Shown here piece by piece: positions 42,447 to 53,530 of a DNA stretch of 64,000 nucleotides. A program made the position numbers and the translations under genes. The stretch is from Aradus depressus. Its lineage: Eukaryota > Arthropoda > Insecta > Hemiptera > Aradidae. Location of the stretch: positions 24,591,460-24,655,459 of the forward strand of contig OY759223.1 of the NCBI GenBank assembly GCA_963662175.1, read 5' to 3'. The first letter of the stretch is position 1. The number at the start of each line of letters is the position of its first letter. The notes under the pieces are model-generated. The model saw only the letters and a program-made list of their open reading frames with translations. It searched no databases and was not told the DNA's origin.

Positions 42447-43030
42447 CTGTCTCAGAAAGCCAGAAAACAGGGACGTAGTCAGGACATTTTTGACGAAAAA
42501 CTTAAAGTTTGTATGCAAAACACAGTGAAAATTCAATATGTCGGCCTCGAAAATATAGATCACGCATATCGTTGGAAAGAGGAGTCTATGGGCCACGCAA
42601 AGATACGCTGAGCGAGCGAGACTATTTCGCAAAGTTCACGCGACGCGCGGTAAACGACTGCGCGAGCACCTCTACCGCTGCTGTACCCGAACCGATGGAC
42701 ATAGCAAGTGAAGATACTCATACATGATACAGCTGATGGATATCAATATCAGTCGAATCAATGCGATGCAGGATCATTTGCTTGCAGCAGACGAACGCTT
42801 TAAAACGGTATTCGAAACCAACTTATCTTGCAGCGTTTGTGGCGAAAGCTCGTAACATTCCTCTTCTTCAGGCTAAAGCCCCGACGCTGTCGCACTCAAA
42901 CGGAATTTGATATCCCCTGAAGCCGGACGGCCTCCTACAGTGTTCGGTTGATTTCGCCGATTTTTATGTTAAAATGGGCATTCAATGTCTCGTTTTCATT
43001 TCAATCCTATACGCTAAAAACGACTTGCTA
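42447..43030 (+). pseudogene. CpG-rich coding relic of unknown origin
   Basis: Protein-like strings appear in successive frames: LSQKARKQGRSQDIFDEKLK, VCMQNTVKIQYVGLENIDHA, YRWKEESMGHAKIR, stop; FAKFTRRAVNDCASTSTAAV, PEPMDIASEDTHT, stop; then an ATG overlapping that stop (42724) gives MIQLMDINISRINAMQDHLL, AADERFKTVFETNLSCSVCG; later LKPDGLLQCSVDFADFYVKM. Base composition is richer in CpG than anything nearby. I do not recognise the family. A cellular gene, a large transposon or an old viral insertion are all possible. Confidence 0.4.
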
Positions 43031-43095
43031 GCATAGACGTGTCAAACTCCACGGCCGTGCGCCACGACACAGCCGGTCGATTTTTTGGGGGGAGC
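43031..43095 (+). mobile_element. Possible hAT terminal fragment
   Basis: TAGACGTGTCAAACTCCACG, GCCGTGCGCCACGAC resembles hAT ends of the CAGACGTGTCAAACT type. The first bases differ and no partner end exists. Confidence 0.3.
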
Positions 43096-43169
43096 GAGAG
43101 GTGGAAAATTAAATTTCGGTAATAAAAATAATTAGATTGTTTCATGTGGTACATACTCAGATTATTTAA

Positions 43170-43399
43170 TAAAGTAACTCATGCCCGGGCTTTTACATGG
43201 TCTCTGGTGAACATGAGACCTATGGGAGTCCTAAATGTTGCCTACTTAGCGGTCTGAAACGAGTACCTGACATCGTACAGGCTCTGGGCCATTGCTTAAC
43301 ATTTCATCCGAAGGACGGTGTGCTCCAGGATTTTTCATTTCCCAGAATAAAGGAGTTCAGAGGGCAAGGATGCTACCTCTCAGCTACCCGCGACCTCTA
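43170..43399 (-). mobile_element. SINE-A, diverged, internal deletions
   Basis: AACTCATGCCCGGGCTTTTA, GACATCGTACAGGCTCTGGG, TTTCATCCGAAGGACGGTGT, CTCAGCTACCCGCGACCTC. Confidence 0.85.
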
Positions 43400-43450
43400 T
43401 TAATTAATATAATATTTTTACTTTCTTATAATCTTTATTAGTAAAATGAA

Positions 43451-43517
43451 ATTTCAAATTCATTGCTATTATCGTTTTTGAATTATTCAAAAACGATAAT
43501 AGCAATGAATTTGAAAT
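43451..43517. repeat. Perfect 67-bp palindrome (32 + 3 + 32)
   Basis: ATTTCAAATTCATTGC...CGTTTTTGAA, loop TTA, exact reverse complement. The right arm continues into a minus-strand R5 copy (to about 43720: TAACTTAGATTTGATCAGAT, CAAGATATCG), so the left arm is an inverted duplicate of the R5 interior. Confidence 0.95.
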
Positions 43518-43720
43518 ATGAACTGTAGATGTCACATGTGCTAACTTAGATTTGATCAGATTTTAACCGAAATCGGACGAAAAATAAGAACACTTTACTT
43601 CTGGGCCTATTTACATTTTACAAGATATCGTTTATATTTATGGTATAATCAAAAATCTGTATAATTAAAAGTTGTAGAGAAAACTATAAAGGCACGCTTT
43701 ATATTAAATACGATCCTACG
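43518..43720 (-). repeat. R5 repeat
   Basis: Continuation of the palindrome's right arm: GTAGATGTCACATGTGCTAA, CTTCTGGGCCTATTTACATT, reverse orientation. Confidence 0.8.
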
Positions 43721-44028
43721 AAGGTTGTTTGGGAGATAAATCCCAAAATATGTCCAAAAATGTCATTAGGAAACATTTTTTTTTTTGACGTTTGCTCAAT
43801 TGACCCGATAAAGTGGTTCATATCGAAAGTATTTTATATTAAATTTGCAATTGCCAAAGTTATAGCGCTCCAAAGAATGTCAAATAAATTTCCGTAGGAT
43901 ATATTTAAAGTTATGTTTTTGTAATGTAAAGATGTGTTGTAAATTTAATAACGGATTTTTTTTTTCTTCTTTTTGGCCTTATGTCCGAGCATATTGGCCA
44001 ATAACGGATTTTAAATGGTTTTAAAATA

Positions 44029-44326
44029 GGTTAGGTTTTATGATTCATGCCCGGGCTTTAACTACGAGGTCATATCGCCTACTACCAGAGCGCTCTTCCT
44101 AAATTTGGCCTACCCTAAATTTTATTCAACTAGGGTAGGGGTCTTTAACGAGTACCTGACATCGTACAGGCTCGGGACCATCGCTTAACGTCCCATCCGA
44201 AGGACGGCGTGCTTAAGTTTATTTTACCTCCCAGATAAAATAAACTAAGGGCTTCGGTCGGGTTACGAACCCACGTTCTTGAGCTCAGAAGTCAAGCACG
44301 CATACCACTGAGCTACCGGCGCCCTC
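44029..44326 (-). mobile_element. SINE-A, 12-bp target duplication
   Basis: GGTTAGGTTTTATGATTCAT to GAGCTACCGGCGCCCTC. The duplication GGTTTTAAAATA is at 44017-44028 and 44327-44338. About 40 bp of the body (between CGCTCTT and CCTAAATTT) are missing. Confidence 0.96.
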
Positions 44327-44411
44327 GGTTTTAAAATATCTCTTTATTATTGGTATTTTTTTTTTTTTTGTAAAAACGATAAAACAATATAGGTATATAT
44401 ACATCTATGTA

Positions 44412-44469
44412 TATAGATGTGGCCATAACAGGATTCTCCAATACCAAACACATTTTTACAGATCACTCC

Positions 44470-44500
<31 letters not shown>

Positions 44501-44590
44501 ATCTCAAAATCATTTCATACTCGCGTTACTGGGTATATAAATATCACTGTCAGAATTGCGCTGTACAATCAAAGGGTGAAAACCTCTGAC
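44412..44590 (+). repeat. R6 repeat with long C run
   Basis: GTGGCCATAACAGGATTCTC, ACAGATCACTCCCTCC, about 26 C residues, then CCATCTCAAAATCATTTCAT and CGCTGTACAATCAAAGGGTG. Confidence 0.85.
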
Positions 44591-45417
44591 GCTAACACGT
44601 TATTTTCATAAATCTAGTAACGCAGGTAGAGGTAGCATGCTAGCCTACTGTAATGTCCAAAATTAGGGACATCTATTGTTTCAAATAAGTTCGGAACAAA
44701 GGAGTGAAAACCGGTCCTAGAAGAGACACGACAGTACGGAGAAACCAAGGAGGGGGACTGAGCCACCAATAAGCACCCAGGAGATTTCCGGAGGGCGGGA
44801 AAGTTCCTGTGAGCAGACCCCAATATGGATCAATATTCTTCGACTTTTGCCACCTGAGGGGTAGGAACAAGCCCCACTCCGTCAGTTGCCGCCAGGGAGA
44901 GAGGATCGGACATGTTCATCAGATATCTCCAGAGACAGAGGATCACTTTTTTTCACCCACTGGGCAGAGCAGCCAAGATATAACACCAGATCAGCAGAGG
45001 GAGAACTGTTGGCGCTTTTATCAACCATTGAAACGGACAGAGAAGGCTGATCATTGTTCAACTCCAGGACCCAATTCTCACCACAACCAACACTAAATCT
45101 ATAAGGTACCTTATTTCTAAACAATTATAAAGACAAAGCCAGAGAATAATTTTCGAGAGGATATAATTTCAATTTTTATTAATCTAGCAAGGATTCTGAG
45201 CAATAGTTTTAAGTATTTCACAATTGTTTTTTTTTTAAGAATATAGATAATCAAACCAGAATGGTCTAAGTTTATTTCACGTATTTTGCACCTCAAGTCA
45301 TTTTGGTTTTTCACAACTGTTAGTCTTGGCGGACCCACGACCAAAGGAAGGTAAGAAAGAATTAGAATCATTTTTTTTTAGAACATTTTATTTCACAATA
45401 ACAATAGTAAGCATTGA
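44591..45417. other. GC-richer segment, no gene assigned
   Basis: 44620-45100 is GC-richer than the surroundings. Minus frames such as 44882-45124 (CGENWVLELNNDQPSLSVSM...) look moderately protein-like but match nothing I recognise. 44600-44650 (GCAGGTAGAGGTAGCATGCT, AGCCTACTG) resembles a diverged SINE-A head. Confidence 0.4.
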
Positions 45418-46050
45418 AATTACACTACTGAACTCAAAATCGTGGGTTCAAAACCCGGCCGAGGCCTAGAAAAAACCTTGAGAATGAAACATGCATGTAC
45501 GATGTCAGATACTCGTTAATGACCCCTATCCTAGGTGAATAAACTGCACAGGGAAAATTTAGGACTCCAAGTTGGCTCATGTCCACCAGTGTCGAAAGAG
45601 CGTTTTAGTAGTAGGCAATATGAGGAGTTTGGAGCCAGAGCGGACCAACTGGTTTAAACTGAACAGGAAGAAAAAGGCAATTGAAAATTAAGTACATTTT
45701 GTTTATCTCCATAAATGGGCCCCAAATATTTATTTATATTTGAAATTTTAGAATAGTATTGGATGAGTGATCCCTTTTTGTGTTCTATGAAGTTTTTGAA
45801 GGCCGTATGATCCATTGTGACCTTGATAATATATGCGCAAAATATTTGTGGACTAAACTTAAAGTGCTGCTATCTATCACTGAAGTGAAGAAACTAAGTG
45901 ATCCACACTGGTTTTGAAAAAGGGAACCTATGCCAACATCAGGATGGTAATAACTCATTTTCCGAAAAATTGTGGGTTGGTCCGCTCTGGCTCCAAACTC
46001 CTCATATGGTCTTGTAGTTAAGGCCCAGGCGTGAGTACTAATAAGTAATT
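45418..46050 (+). mobile_element. SINE-A, second subfamily, carrying a MITE
   Basis: Head remnant GTGGGTTCAAAACCCGGCCG, body to GTAGTAGGCAATA, then the MITE (45621-46004), then TATGGTCTTGTAGTTAAGGC, CCAGGCGTGAGTACTAATAA. Reading across the insertion restores the normal SINE-A order, so the MITE is younger. Confidence 0.9.
45621..46004. mobile_element. Mariner-type MITE, copy 1 (384 bp)
   Basis: 29-bp perfect inverted repeats beginning TGAGGAGTTTGGAGCCAGAG, with TA on both sides (45619-45620, 46005-46006). No coding. Nearly identical to 52336-52720. TIR length and TA target fit a mariner-related non-autonomous element. Confidence 0.93.
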
Positions 46051-46897
46051 AACCTAAATGAAATTTTTTTGATACATAGGTATTAAATTTAATAAATTTA
46101 ATACCTGGCTATGCTCTTGCTTGCTCCATGTATGGCAACATGAGCCTATCAACTTGTTAAGTAACCCATGGTTCACTCAGATAATTTTGCTAATGGTTCT
46201 CCATTCAGAAGTGGTTGTCTCCTGCTTTGCATATGGATTTCCATACCATCTGAAAACAAGCCTGTTCTGATTTCATAACTAATTGTGACACAGTATGCGA
46301 AAGCATTCCATACCGCGAACAAAAAAATGGTTTTTAATATTTTCAGTGTTTCAGACAGAGAAAAACAAATTATATTACTTTCTTATAGATTTATTGTATA
46401 ATAGAATAAAAAAATGTCTAGAAGTACTGAGACCATATGATTTGTGTAGGGTTCAATACTGAATTTGAGAACTAAGTACCGATGGCGCTATCCAATAGCG
46501 CCATTTCTTAGCGCGAAAGTAGTAGATTTTAAATTCAAAAACTTACATAAGATCAAATTCTTTACTCCCTTCCCCTATAGTAAGAATTAGTATTATTGAC
46601 CTTATACCCCCCCTCCCCCTCCCCCCCCCCCCCCCTAAATGCCTTACGTAATTTATGAATGACCCCCAAGTACACAGCGTCATGAAAACTGAATAGAAGC
46701 TGGGTGGTGTAAAGTGTTGAATGTGCTGTTTTTCGTTCATTAAAAATAATTATTTGATTAAACACTTTAACAGCCTTAAAAAGGACAAAATACCATGAAT
46801 AAATACATTGTAAACATTTTTGATAAATGCGCTGATTTTACATTAAATTTCAGAAAATTGTTTTTTTTTAGTTTCTCCTTATGATGTGTTCAAAACA
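46051..46897. other. No gene; C run and a short hairpin
   Basis: GATGGCGCTATCCAATAGCG, CCAT at 46481-46504 forms a 9-bp hairpin. 46604-46636 holds C runs followed by ATGCCTTACGTAATTTATGA, ATGACCCCC, which looks like a transposon end but has no mate. Confidence 0.45.
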
Positions 46898-48049
46898 CAG
46901 TAAAATCCTTTTATAACGATTCCTAATAAAACGATGTAAAACCCGTATCTAGTTTGGTTTGCTATTTAAAAGTGAAGAAATAAATCCGGATATAACGATG
47001 TTAGGTATAACGATATTCCGTATAAAACGATCTAAAACATAAGAAAAAGTTGTTTTTTCATTCCGGTTATAACGATATAATATGTATGTACGTACGCACA
47101 TACATACATAAGTGGGTACAACGGTATGAGTTTTGAACGGATGAAAAATACGAACATTATAGAAAAGGGTTTTAAACACGGTTCTTGTTTACTCTTTCCG
47201 AGCACAATGAGTCATTCCATTTCCAAACATACCATTTCCCCCTTGTAGAATTTTCTTCGAACTCCCTTCTTCCCTTCTAGTGCGTATATTCCTAGTTTCA
47301 GATTAGTCTTTCCTTTGCCTCCGTAGGGATCGTGACAGTGTAAAAATTTAATTGAAAATGACTTCGAACAAACGTCGCGCATTTTCTATTGAAGAAAAAG
47401 TGAAAATCATAAATAGGATTGAGAAAGGAGAAACAATCAGAAATTTAGTGTCGGAGCTTCGAATTTCCCAGACTACGATATCGACAATCTGGAAATCCAG
47501 AGACAAAATCAAAGAAAAAGATGTGATTTTACATCATAGGAACCAACCGAAGAAACAATCGTGGCGTCTGTTTTGAATAAGAGCAAGGAGGAGGACAACG
47601 ATGACATCGACGGCACTGAAGAAGACCTTTTCAGAACTCCGACTTTGTCACAGGTCTACAGCGCCCTTGGAGTCCTTCGGACGTATCGCTCTAAATGATG
47701 ATGTAAATAAACCAGAAACCACAGCTTCCTTAAAAGAACTTCATAACCATGTAAGCAAAAATTTATACTTTAAAAAAAGCAATTGAACTAAAATAACTAA
47801 TTTTTTTGTGGAAATTAATACATATGTACTCATGTGTATACATAATTTATGTATACAGTTACAAATGTATTTAAGTAAATTTTAAAAAGTAAATATAATA
47901 TGTAAACTTTCTCGTTATGATCATTGTAAAACATCTCTTTTTTTCACTAACAAGCCCATACATTTGTATGTAGGTTTAACAGTTTGGTTCCGGAAATAAC
48001 GATGTATTTTTCTTGGTCCCTTGAATATCGTTATAACCGGATTTTACTG
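46898..48049 (+). mobile_element. pogo/Tigger element with HTH ORF, internally deleted
   Basis: Left end CAGTAAAATCCTTTTATAAC; right end CGTTATAACCGGATTTTACTG. A TA follows the right end (48050-48051) and CA precedes the left end (one-base change from TA). Many TATAACGAT words lie near both ends. It carries the transposase N-terminus directly joined to its C-terminus; the DDE core is missing. Confidence 0.88.
47358..47692 (+). pseudogene. pogo/Tigger transposase: N-terminal HTH fused to C-terminal tail
   Basis: From the ATG at 47358: MTSNKRRAFSIEEKVKIINR, IEKGETIRNLVSELRISQTT, ISTIWKSRDKI. This is the CENP-B/pogo-type DNA-binding helix-turn-helix. In another frame (about 47547-47690) comes EETIVASVLNKSKEEDNDDI, then DGTEEDLFRTPTLSQVYSAL, GVLRTYRSK stop. 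That is an acidic, helical end typical of the same family. About 300 residues between them are deleted and the frames disagree. Confidence 0.85.
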
Positions 48050-48435
48050 TACATATAAAAAATATCGTGTCCAATGTATTCAATTTATTAGGTGTTAACG
48101 ACAACCAACGCTACCAAAACTTGGCGAAGCACAGAGGGTACTGGCGAACAGAAGAGGAAACGTTAAGTTGGGAATGAATTTAAAGTGTCAAGTTGAGAAA
48201 TTCCTTGTAATTTGTCTATTCAGAGGTTGACGGCACGAAATTGGAGATGTGGGCTTGGAAACATGACGAGTCGTTAATTAAAGGATTTGGAATTTCATCC
48301 CTTAGCCAGGACACAATAGGAATCCTTTTAATAATAGTAGACCCAACCAAATAAAATAAATAGAAAGGGTCAGAGAAGGGAGAAATATAGGGCCTATGGC
48401 TACTGCTTCAACTTCCAAACATTCCTCGTCAGTTA

Positions 48436-48785
48436 TAATAATAATAATAATATTTATTTCCGTTAAATCATAACAAGGATACGTCATAAGAATGTTTACA
48501 TTAAGTTACCTATTAAATTAGATACATAAACAGATATTAACTCTAAGGAGTCTGACACACATGGATTAAAATTAACAATACTACTAAAAAAATAAAATGA
48601 ATTAATAAATAACTACTTGGAAATATTATTACAAAAATAATAATACTAATAAATGTAGTAGTTAACTTTTTAATTAACTTAAAATTAAGGTAATAATTTT
48701 TCATAACTTTTCCGGAAGTGTATTTTTTACATCATTCCGGGACGGTATTACGTCCCATCATCAGGTCACAATGTCCGAAATAAAG
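48436..48785 (+). repeat. R1 repeat, uninterrupted reference copy
   Basis: (AAT)n, TATTTCCGTTAAATCATAAC, TACATAAACAGATATTAACT, ACTTTTCCGGAAGTGTA, ending CGGGACGGTATTACGTCCC, ATCATCAGGTCACAATG. The 6-bp stem GGGACG...CGTCCC of the hairpin motif is perfect here. Confidence 0.9.
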
Positions 48786-49705
48786 AAAAGAGAAAGAAAA
48801 CAAATAACAATAACAATTATAAATATATATAATTACAAGCAGGTTACCAGGCTTAGCTCGAAGTAACTTTATACAGGTTAGTAACTCTAAACAGATTGGT
48901 AACTTTAAGCAGGTTAGTAACATTACACAGGTTGGTAACTCTAAGCAGGCGAAGTACCCATCGTTATTCGTTGGCATAAAGTTTCCTTCTTTTACTTCTT
49001 TAGCACCAAAAGAAGGTGCTATAACTTATAATACTTTTCATAAATTTAGATAAATAATGCCAACCTAAAATCAAACTATTGAGTTATAGTAGAAAAACTT
49101 TTCCCCCAGCACAACATAGATAAGTCCTTATATCAAAGCCACTTAATTAACGAAAAGTAACATTAGAATATATTTATAGAAAGTTGAATTGACATTCATG
49201 CCTAAAGAAATTGAAAACACAACACAATAAACAGGGACAACACTCGTTAATAGGCTTTCCATATAGCGACTTCGGAACCATAAAAACAGAACTATTGAGA
49301 TATTACGCCTTACGATACTATATACACAAAAATCAAATATTTTCTTTAAAATGTAAACTAGGAATATTTTTTGGCCTATCACCAAAGCGGAAAGATATGA
49401 AACTCATAGAAAAAAAAAAATTGAAAATAGGTCGTCGTTTTTAAGATTAGCCCGAACATCAAACAAACGCTGTCTAATTATATATTAGTAAGATAAATAA
49501 AAAATAATAAAATTATAATAAAAATGCGTTAAAGGAAAAACCAAGAGAAATAAAATAAATTAGTGTTTAAGTAGTGAAAAATATTTATTAAAACGTAGAT
49601 ACGACAAACTTAAATGATATCCGGGAAGGAACTCTGCCCCCCAAAAAAATGAAAGCAATGTATCAAATAATGTTTTGTCTATGAAACACAAATTTTATTA
49701 AGGTT
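48786..49705. other. Short tandem repeat, no gene
   Basis: 48838-48955 holds degenerate ~20-bp repeats of AGCAGGTTAGTAACTCTAA (five or so). A 77-codon plus frame (49211-49444) has no recognised domain. Confidence 0.5.
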
Positions 49706-49716
49706 ATTTTATTCTG

Positions 49717-49994
49717 GTTAGGTTTTATGACTCATACCCGGGCTTTAACTACGAGGTCATATCGCCTACTACCAGAGCGCTCTTTCATCACTCTGGTGGA
49801 CATGAGCCCGACTCCTAAATTATTTTGCCTACCCTAAATTTTTATTCATCTAGGGTAGGGGTCTTTAACGAGTACCTGACATCGTACAGGCTCGGGACCA
49901 TCGCTTAACGTCCCATCCGAAGGACGGCGTGCTTAAGTTTATTTTACCTCCCAGATAAAATAAACTAAGGGCCTCGGTCGGGTTTCGAACCCAC
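49717..49994 (-). mobile_element. SINE-A, 5'-truncated, 11-bp target duplication
   Basis: GTTAGGTTTTATGACTCATA to GGTTTCGAACCCAC, stopping in the T-arm of the tRNA head. The duplication ATTTTATTCTG is at 49706-49716 and 49995-50005. A 5' truncation bounded by a duplication shows that truncated SINE-A copies arise at integration. Confidence 0.95.
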
Positions 49995-50005
49995 ATTTTA
50001 TTCTG

Positions 50006-50689
50006 TTTGAACAATTCAACATCCCTTCCGAGTAATGGGTTTCCTCTAACATTAACATTTTTGGTTGAGGTTTTTAGTTTAAATCTGTTAACTTCAAGAA
50101 GTGGGAAGGACATTAAAAAAGTTAATTCCTTTATGAAATATACTTTTCTCAGGGAGCAATGTAAACTTATTGGAAAGTCTTTTTTCGTTATGAAGACCAG
50201 AGGAAACAAAACACAACTCATTTGCAGCGAACCGCTCATCTATCTATTTTAAATAAAACAGAACAATACTTGTTATTTTCAGAACTCAGTTTAATTCTGT
50301 TCTACCTTTATACCAACTCCAAACATCAAAACAACACTAAAACACCTCCATCTTAAATAAACAATACAGATGTGTTGAGGCCTGGCATCTGCCCATTCCT
50401 CCCCCCTCCTAGGGATCTATCGATACAAGTAAATACAAGTGAAGTATCGATACTTTCCTTATACCAAATAGGTATCGAATAGATATTACTTGTATCGATT
50501 CAAAGTACTCGTTTCAAATTTCACCAATTAAAAAAACATATATATAAAATTTTCAATTCATCAAAATCGTTCACCGTTTAATTTCTTACAATTTTCTTTT
50601 ATTTGTTGTTGCAATAAAATACTGAACTCAAATTACGGTCCAAGAACAAATGACATACATATATCGATGGTGATAACCTCATGTGATAT
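50006..50689. other. No gene called
   Basis: Opposed short frames (50007-50252 plus, 49995-50239 minus) overlap each other; neither has a known domain. GATACTTTCC / TATCGAT words cluster at 50410-50500 (ATCGATACAAGTAAATACAA, GTATCGATACTTTCC, TACTTGTATCGATTC), possibly a small transposon end. Confidence 0.4.
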
Positions 50690-50985
50690 GATAGGCACGT
50701 GTGATGTCTTTAGAAATCCAAATAAAAAGTTTGTTTATTAAAATTTTTTTAAATTACGTGCACTCTCTAAAAATTGCACGTCTTGAACTTTTGATATTTT
50801 TTTAGGGCCCCTTTCGAAAACTAGTGTAGAAAACAAAATTTTGTAAAAGACTTGAGAGATATAACTTCTACAGGAAATGTGGTAATTCATTGTTTATTTA
50901 ATTTTATTATTTCATTATTAATAATTCAAATTATTATTTTTATTTATATACTATTTTATTATCACAATATGGAAAAATTTCATTT
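50690..50985 (+). repeat. R8 repeat
   Basis: AGAAATCCAAATAAAAAGTT, AAAATTGCACGTCTTGAACT, TTTAGGGCCCCTTTCG, CAGGAAATGTGGTAATTCAT. Confidence 0.85.
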
Positions 50986-51435
50986 ACTCTCAGAGTCCTG
51001 GGTATCTTTACAGACGACCGTTCAGTCGCCCAGGGTGGGCAACTTACATCTGGAACTTCTAACAGTCTTTGATGAAGTTTATCAATTATAAGTAGCTGCT
51101 CTCCCAAAGAAAATTGGATGGGATTATTTCCAACTTAATAAGAAAACGAGGAGCTATTGGCAACATTGTCTTTCTTTGGAAGATTAAAATGGACTTTGAA
51201 AACTTACTTTAAAGTCCTGCTAATGAGGGAAATAATGAAAAACTAAACCCACATTACTTATTCATTAATCATAGCCAAAGATTTAGTAACTAGATTTTCT
51301 TTTAAATTATATTCATGAAGATTTTCAAGGGGTCATTAGGAAAATGAATCAGGGAAAAATCTAATTAAACTGGCATATTCACAGTAATCATAAAATCGTA
51401 AAATAATAATAATAAAAATAAATAAAATAAAAATA
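50986..51435. other. No feature recognised
   Basis: AT-rich, unclassified. Confidence 0.35.
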
Positions 51436-51772
51436 GAGGGCGCCGGTAGCTCAGTGGTATGTGTGCTTGCTTTCTGAGCTCAATATCGCTGGTTCGAAAC
51501 CCGGCCGAAGCCCTTAGTTTATTTGATCTGGAAGGTATAATAAACTTAAGCACACCGTCCTTCGGATGGGACGTTAAGCGATGGTCCCGAGCCTACGATG
51601 TCAGCTACTCGATAAAGACCCCTGACCTAGTTGAATAACAATTTAGGGTAGGCGAAATGTAGGACTTTAGTAGAGACGGTCTCATGTTCACCAGAGTGCT
51701 GAAAGAGAGCTCTGGTAGTAGGCGAAATGACCAGTAGTTAAATCCCGGGCATGAGTCGTAATAACTAATAGA
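51436..51772 (+). mobile_element. SINE-A, full length, second 3' end type
   Basis: GGGCGCCGGTAGCTCAGTGG through GGTTCGAAACC to GGGCATGAGTCGTAATAACTAA. A good copy to define the subfamily without the CCTAA tail. Confidence 0.93.
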
Positions 51773-51889
51773 AAAATATGTAATTCATATCCATAGTTTT
51801 AATTTTTACCTTTTCAAAAGAAATATTAGACTGTTATTATAAGACTTGAACATACGAAACTGACGCATTCCTACCTACTTCTTGGAGCT

Positions 51890-52095
51890 CACAGTACAAC
51901 ATGTACTGACTGACTGCACAAACTACACCACGTTAAGAAACAAATACAAACTACCGACTTGAAAGAACTACTCCAAACACCCAACGACGAATACAACGGA
52001 CTCATCCACTTCCTTAAAGATGCAAAATTCTACGAGGACATGTAGACACAATAGTCGTCGCTAATGACCCTGAAGTCGATGCGACATTCAATAAA
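51890..52095 (+). pseudogene. LINE 3' end (R1/Jockey-group)
   Basis: HVLTDCTNYTTLRNKYKLPT, a one-base frame change, then LKELLQTPNDEYNGLIHFLK, DAKFYEDM stop at about 52044. A 3' untranslated piece follows: GTCGTCGCTAATGACCCTGA, CGATGCGACATTCAATAAAA, A run. HxLxxC.xYxxLR and the short helical end match LINE ORF2 tails. Strong 5' truncation. Confidence 0.75.
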
Positions 52096-52164
52096 AACTA
52101 AAAAAAAGAAATATAAATATACAATATTTATAATTTAAAAAAATAATAATATCTACTGTATGTA

Positions 52165-52331
52165 TTAGTATTAGAAATTGTATATTCAATTATCTTCTGT
52201 TATTTATTTATATATAATATTCTAAAATTATTATTATTTTTCATCTCATATGTATTATATTCAGTACGATTTAATATCGATTCATGTATATAACTTATAA
52301 ACTATTTTGATGTGCGAAATTTTATGAAGTA
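52165..52331 (+). repeat. R36 repeat, copy 2, cut by a MITE
   Basis: AATTGTATATTCAATTATCT, TCATCTCATATGTATTATAT, TTTTATGAAGTATA, where the MITE starts. Confidence 0.8.
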
Positions 52332-52335
52332 TATA

Positions 52336-52720
52336 TGAGGAGTTTGGAGCCAGAGCGGACCAACTGGTTTAAACTGAACAGGAAGAAAATGGAAATTGAA
52401 AATTGAGTACATTTTGTTTATCTCCATAAATGGGCCCCAAATATTGATCTATATTTGAAATTTTAGAATAGTATTGGATGAGTGATCCCTTTTTGTGTTC
52501 TATGAAGTTTTTGAAGGCCGTACGATCCATTGTGACTTTGAAAATATATGCACAAAAATTTGTGGACTAAACTTAAAGTGCTGCTATCTATCACTGAAGT
52601 GAAGAAACTAAGTGATCCACACTGGTTTTGAAAAAAGGGAACCTATGCCAACATCAGGATGGTAATAACTCATTTTCCGAAAAATTGTGGGTTGGTCCGC
52701 TCTGGCTCCAAACTCCTCAT
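52336..52720. mobile_element. Mariner-type MITE, copy 2 (385 bp)
   Basis: Same 29-bp inverted repeats as 45621, TA at 52334-52335 and 52721-52722. Differs from copy 1 at only a handful of positions, so both moved recently. Confidence 0.94.
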
Positions 52721-53204
52721 ATTTACCATGTTATTGTTTAACGGAAATAAATATTATTGATATAAATTTTTGAAAGGACTTGCGAGGAGAAAGCAATATT
52801 AACGTCTTTTGTAACAACCCTTATTACATTCCTTTTTATATTTTTTAATTACTTAGAAAAGGAATTAATAACGTTCCCCTAACCTAATAATAATTTTGTA
52901 ATTTTATGTTAATGAATCTTCTATCAAGACTGAAGACCAAAAAAAAAAAAAAAACCTTTCCAGCATTATTTCAATTTTGTTTTTGTATAATCCTTTTAAA
53001 TCAACGCTAGGGGAGAGTGTTTCTTTCGAAAGGAAATACATAGAGTGGATTTTTTTTTATAAAGGGTTCTCTCTTTTAGGTTAAATGGAACCAGCCTCTG
53101 AAAAGTACAACACAGCCTTCCCCGCAAAACACTTATACTCCTTCATAAAAAAAAAAAAAATGCTTCGTGAAGCGGAATTGGTAGAATCTCTGAGTCCGAC
53201 TTTA

Positions 53205-53490
53205 TGTATTACTTTCTCAGCTAAACGAAGTTTGTTGAATGTTATCTAATCTGTAAAAAAATTTATGTTGATTTTTCACAGGAATTTCATGTTTTTTGAC
53301 ATGTTTCCAAAAATTGAAAAAAAAAAAAAAAAAAAAAAAAACATTTCCCATCTGTAAGAGTTCTGTGAGTACGATAATTCCCGATACAATGAATGTATAG
53401 TCACAAAATTGTATATGTGAACCGGAACTCCATTAGGGGACTGACACCTATTGATTTTCAGACAACATGGCCGTAGGAATATCCCCTATA
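53205..53490 (+). repeat. R4 repeat, 5' and middle parts
   Basis: ACGAAGTTTGT, TTTTTCACAGGAATTTCATG, ACGATAATTCCCGATACAAT, GAACTCCATTAGGGGACTGA, CCTATTGATTTTCAGACAAC. Confidence 0.78.
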
Positions 53491-53530
53491 TATATAGATA
53501 TTTACAACCGAGATATATAGATTGATGTGA

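Noticed and set aside
46604..46636. Poly(C) runs here and at 25.7, 38.4 and 44.5 kb as regulatory elements
   Set aside because: They sit inside or beside transposon repeats and vary in length; slippage explains them.
49865..50239. 124-codon minus frame
   Set aside because: Its C-terminal third is translated SINE-A and the rest matches nothing; the frame spans a SINE insertion boundary.
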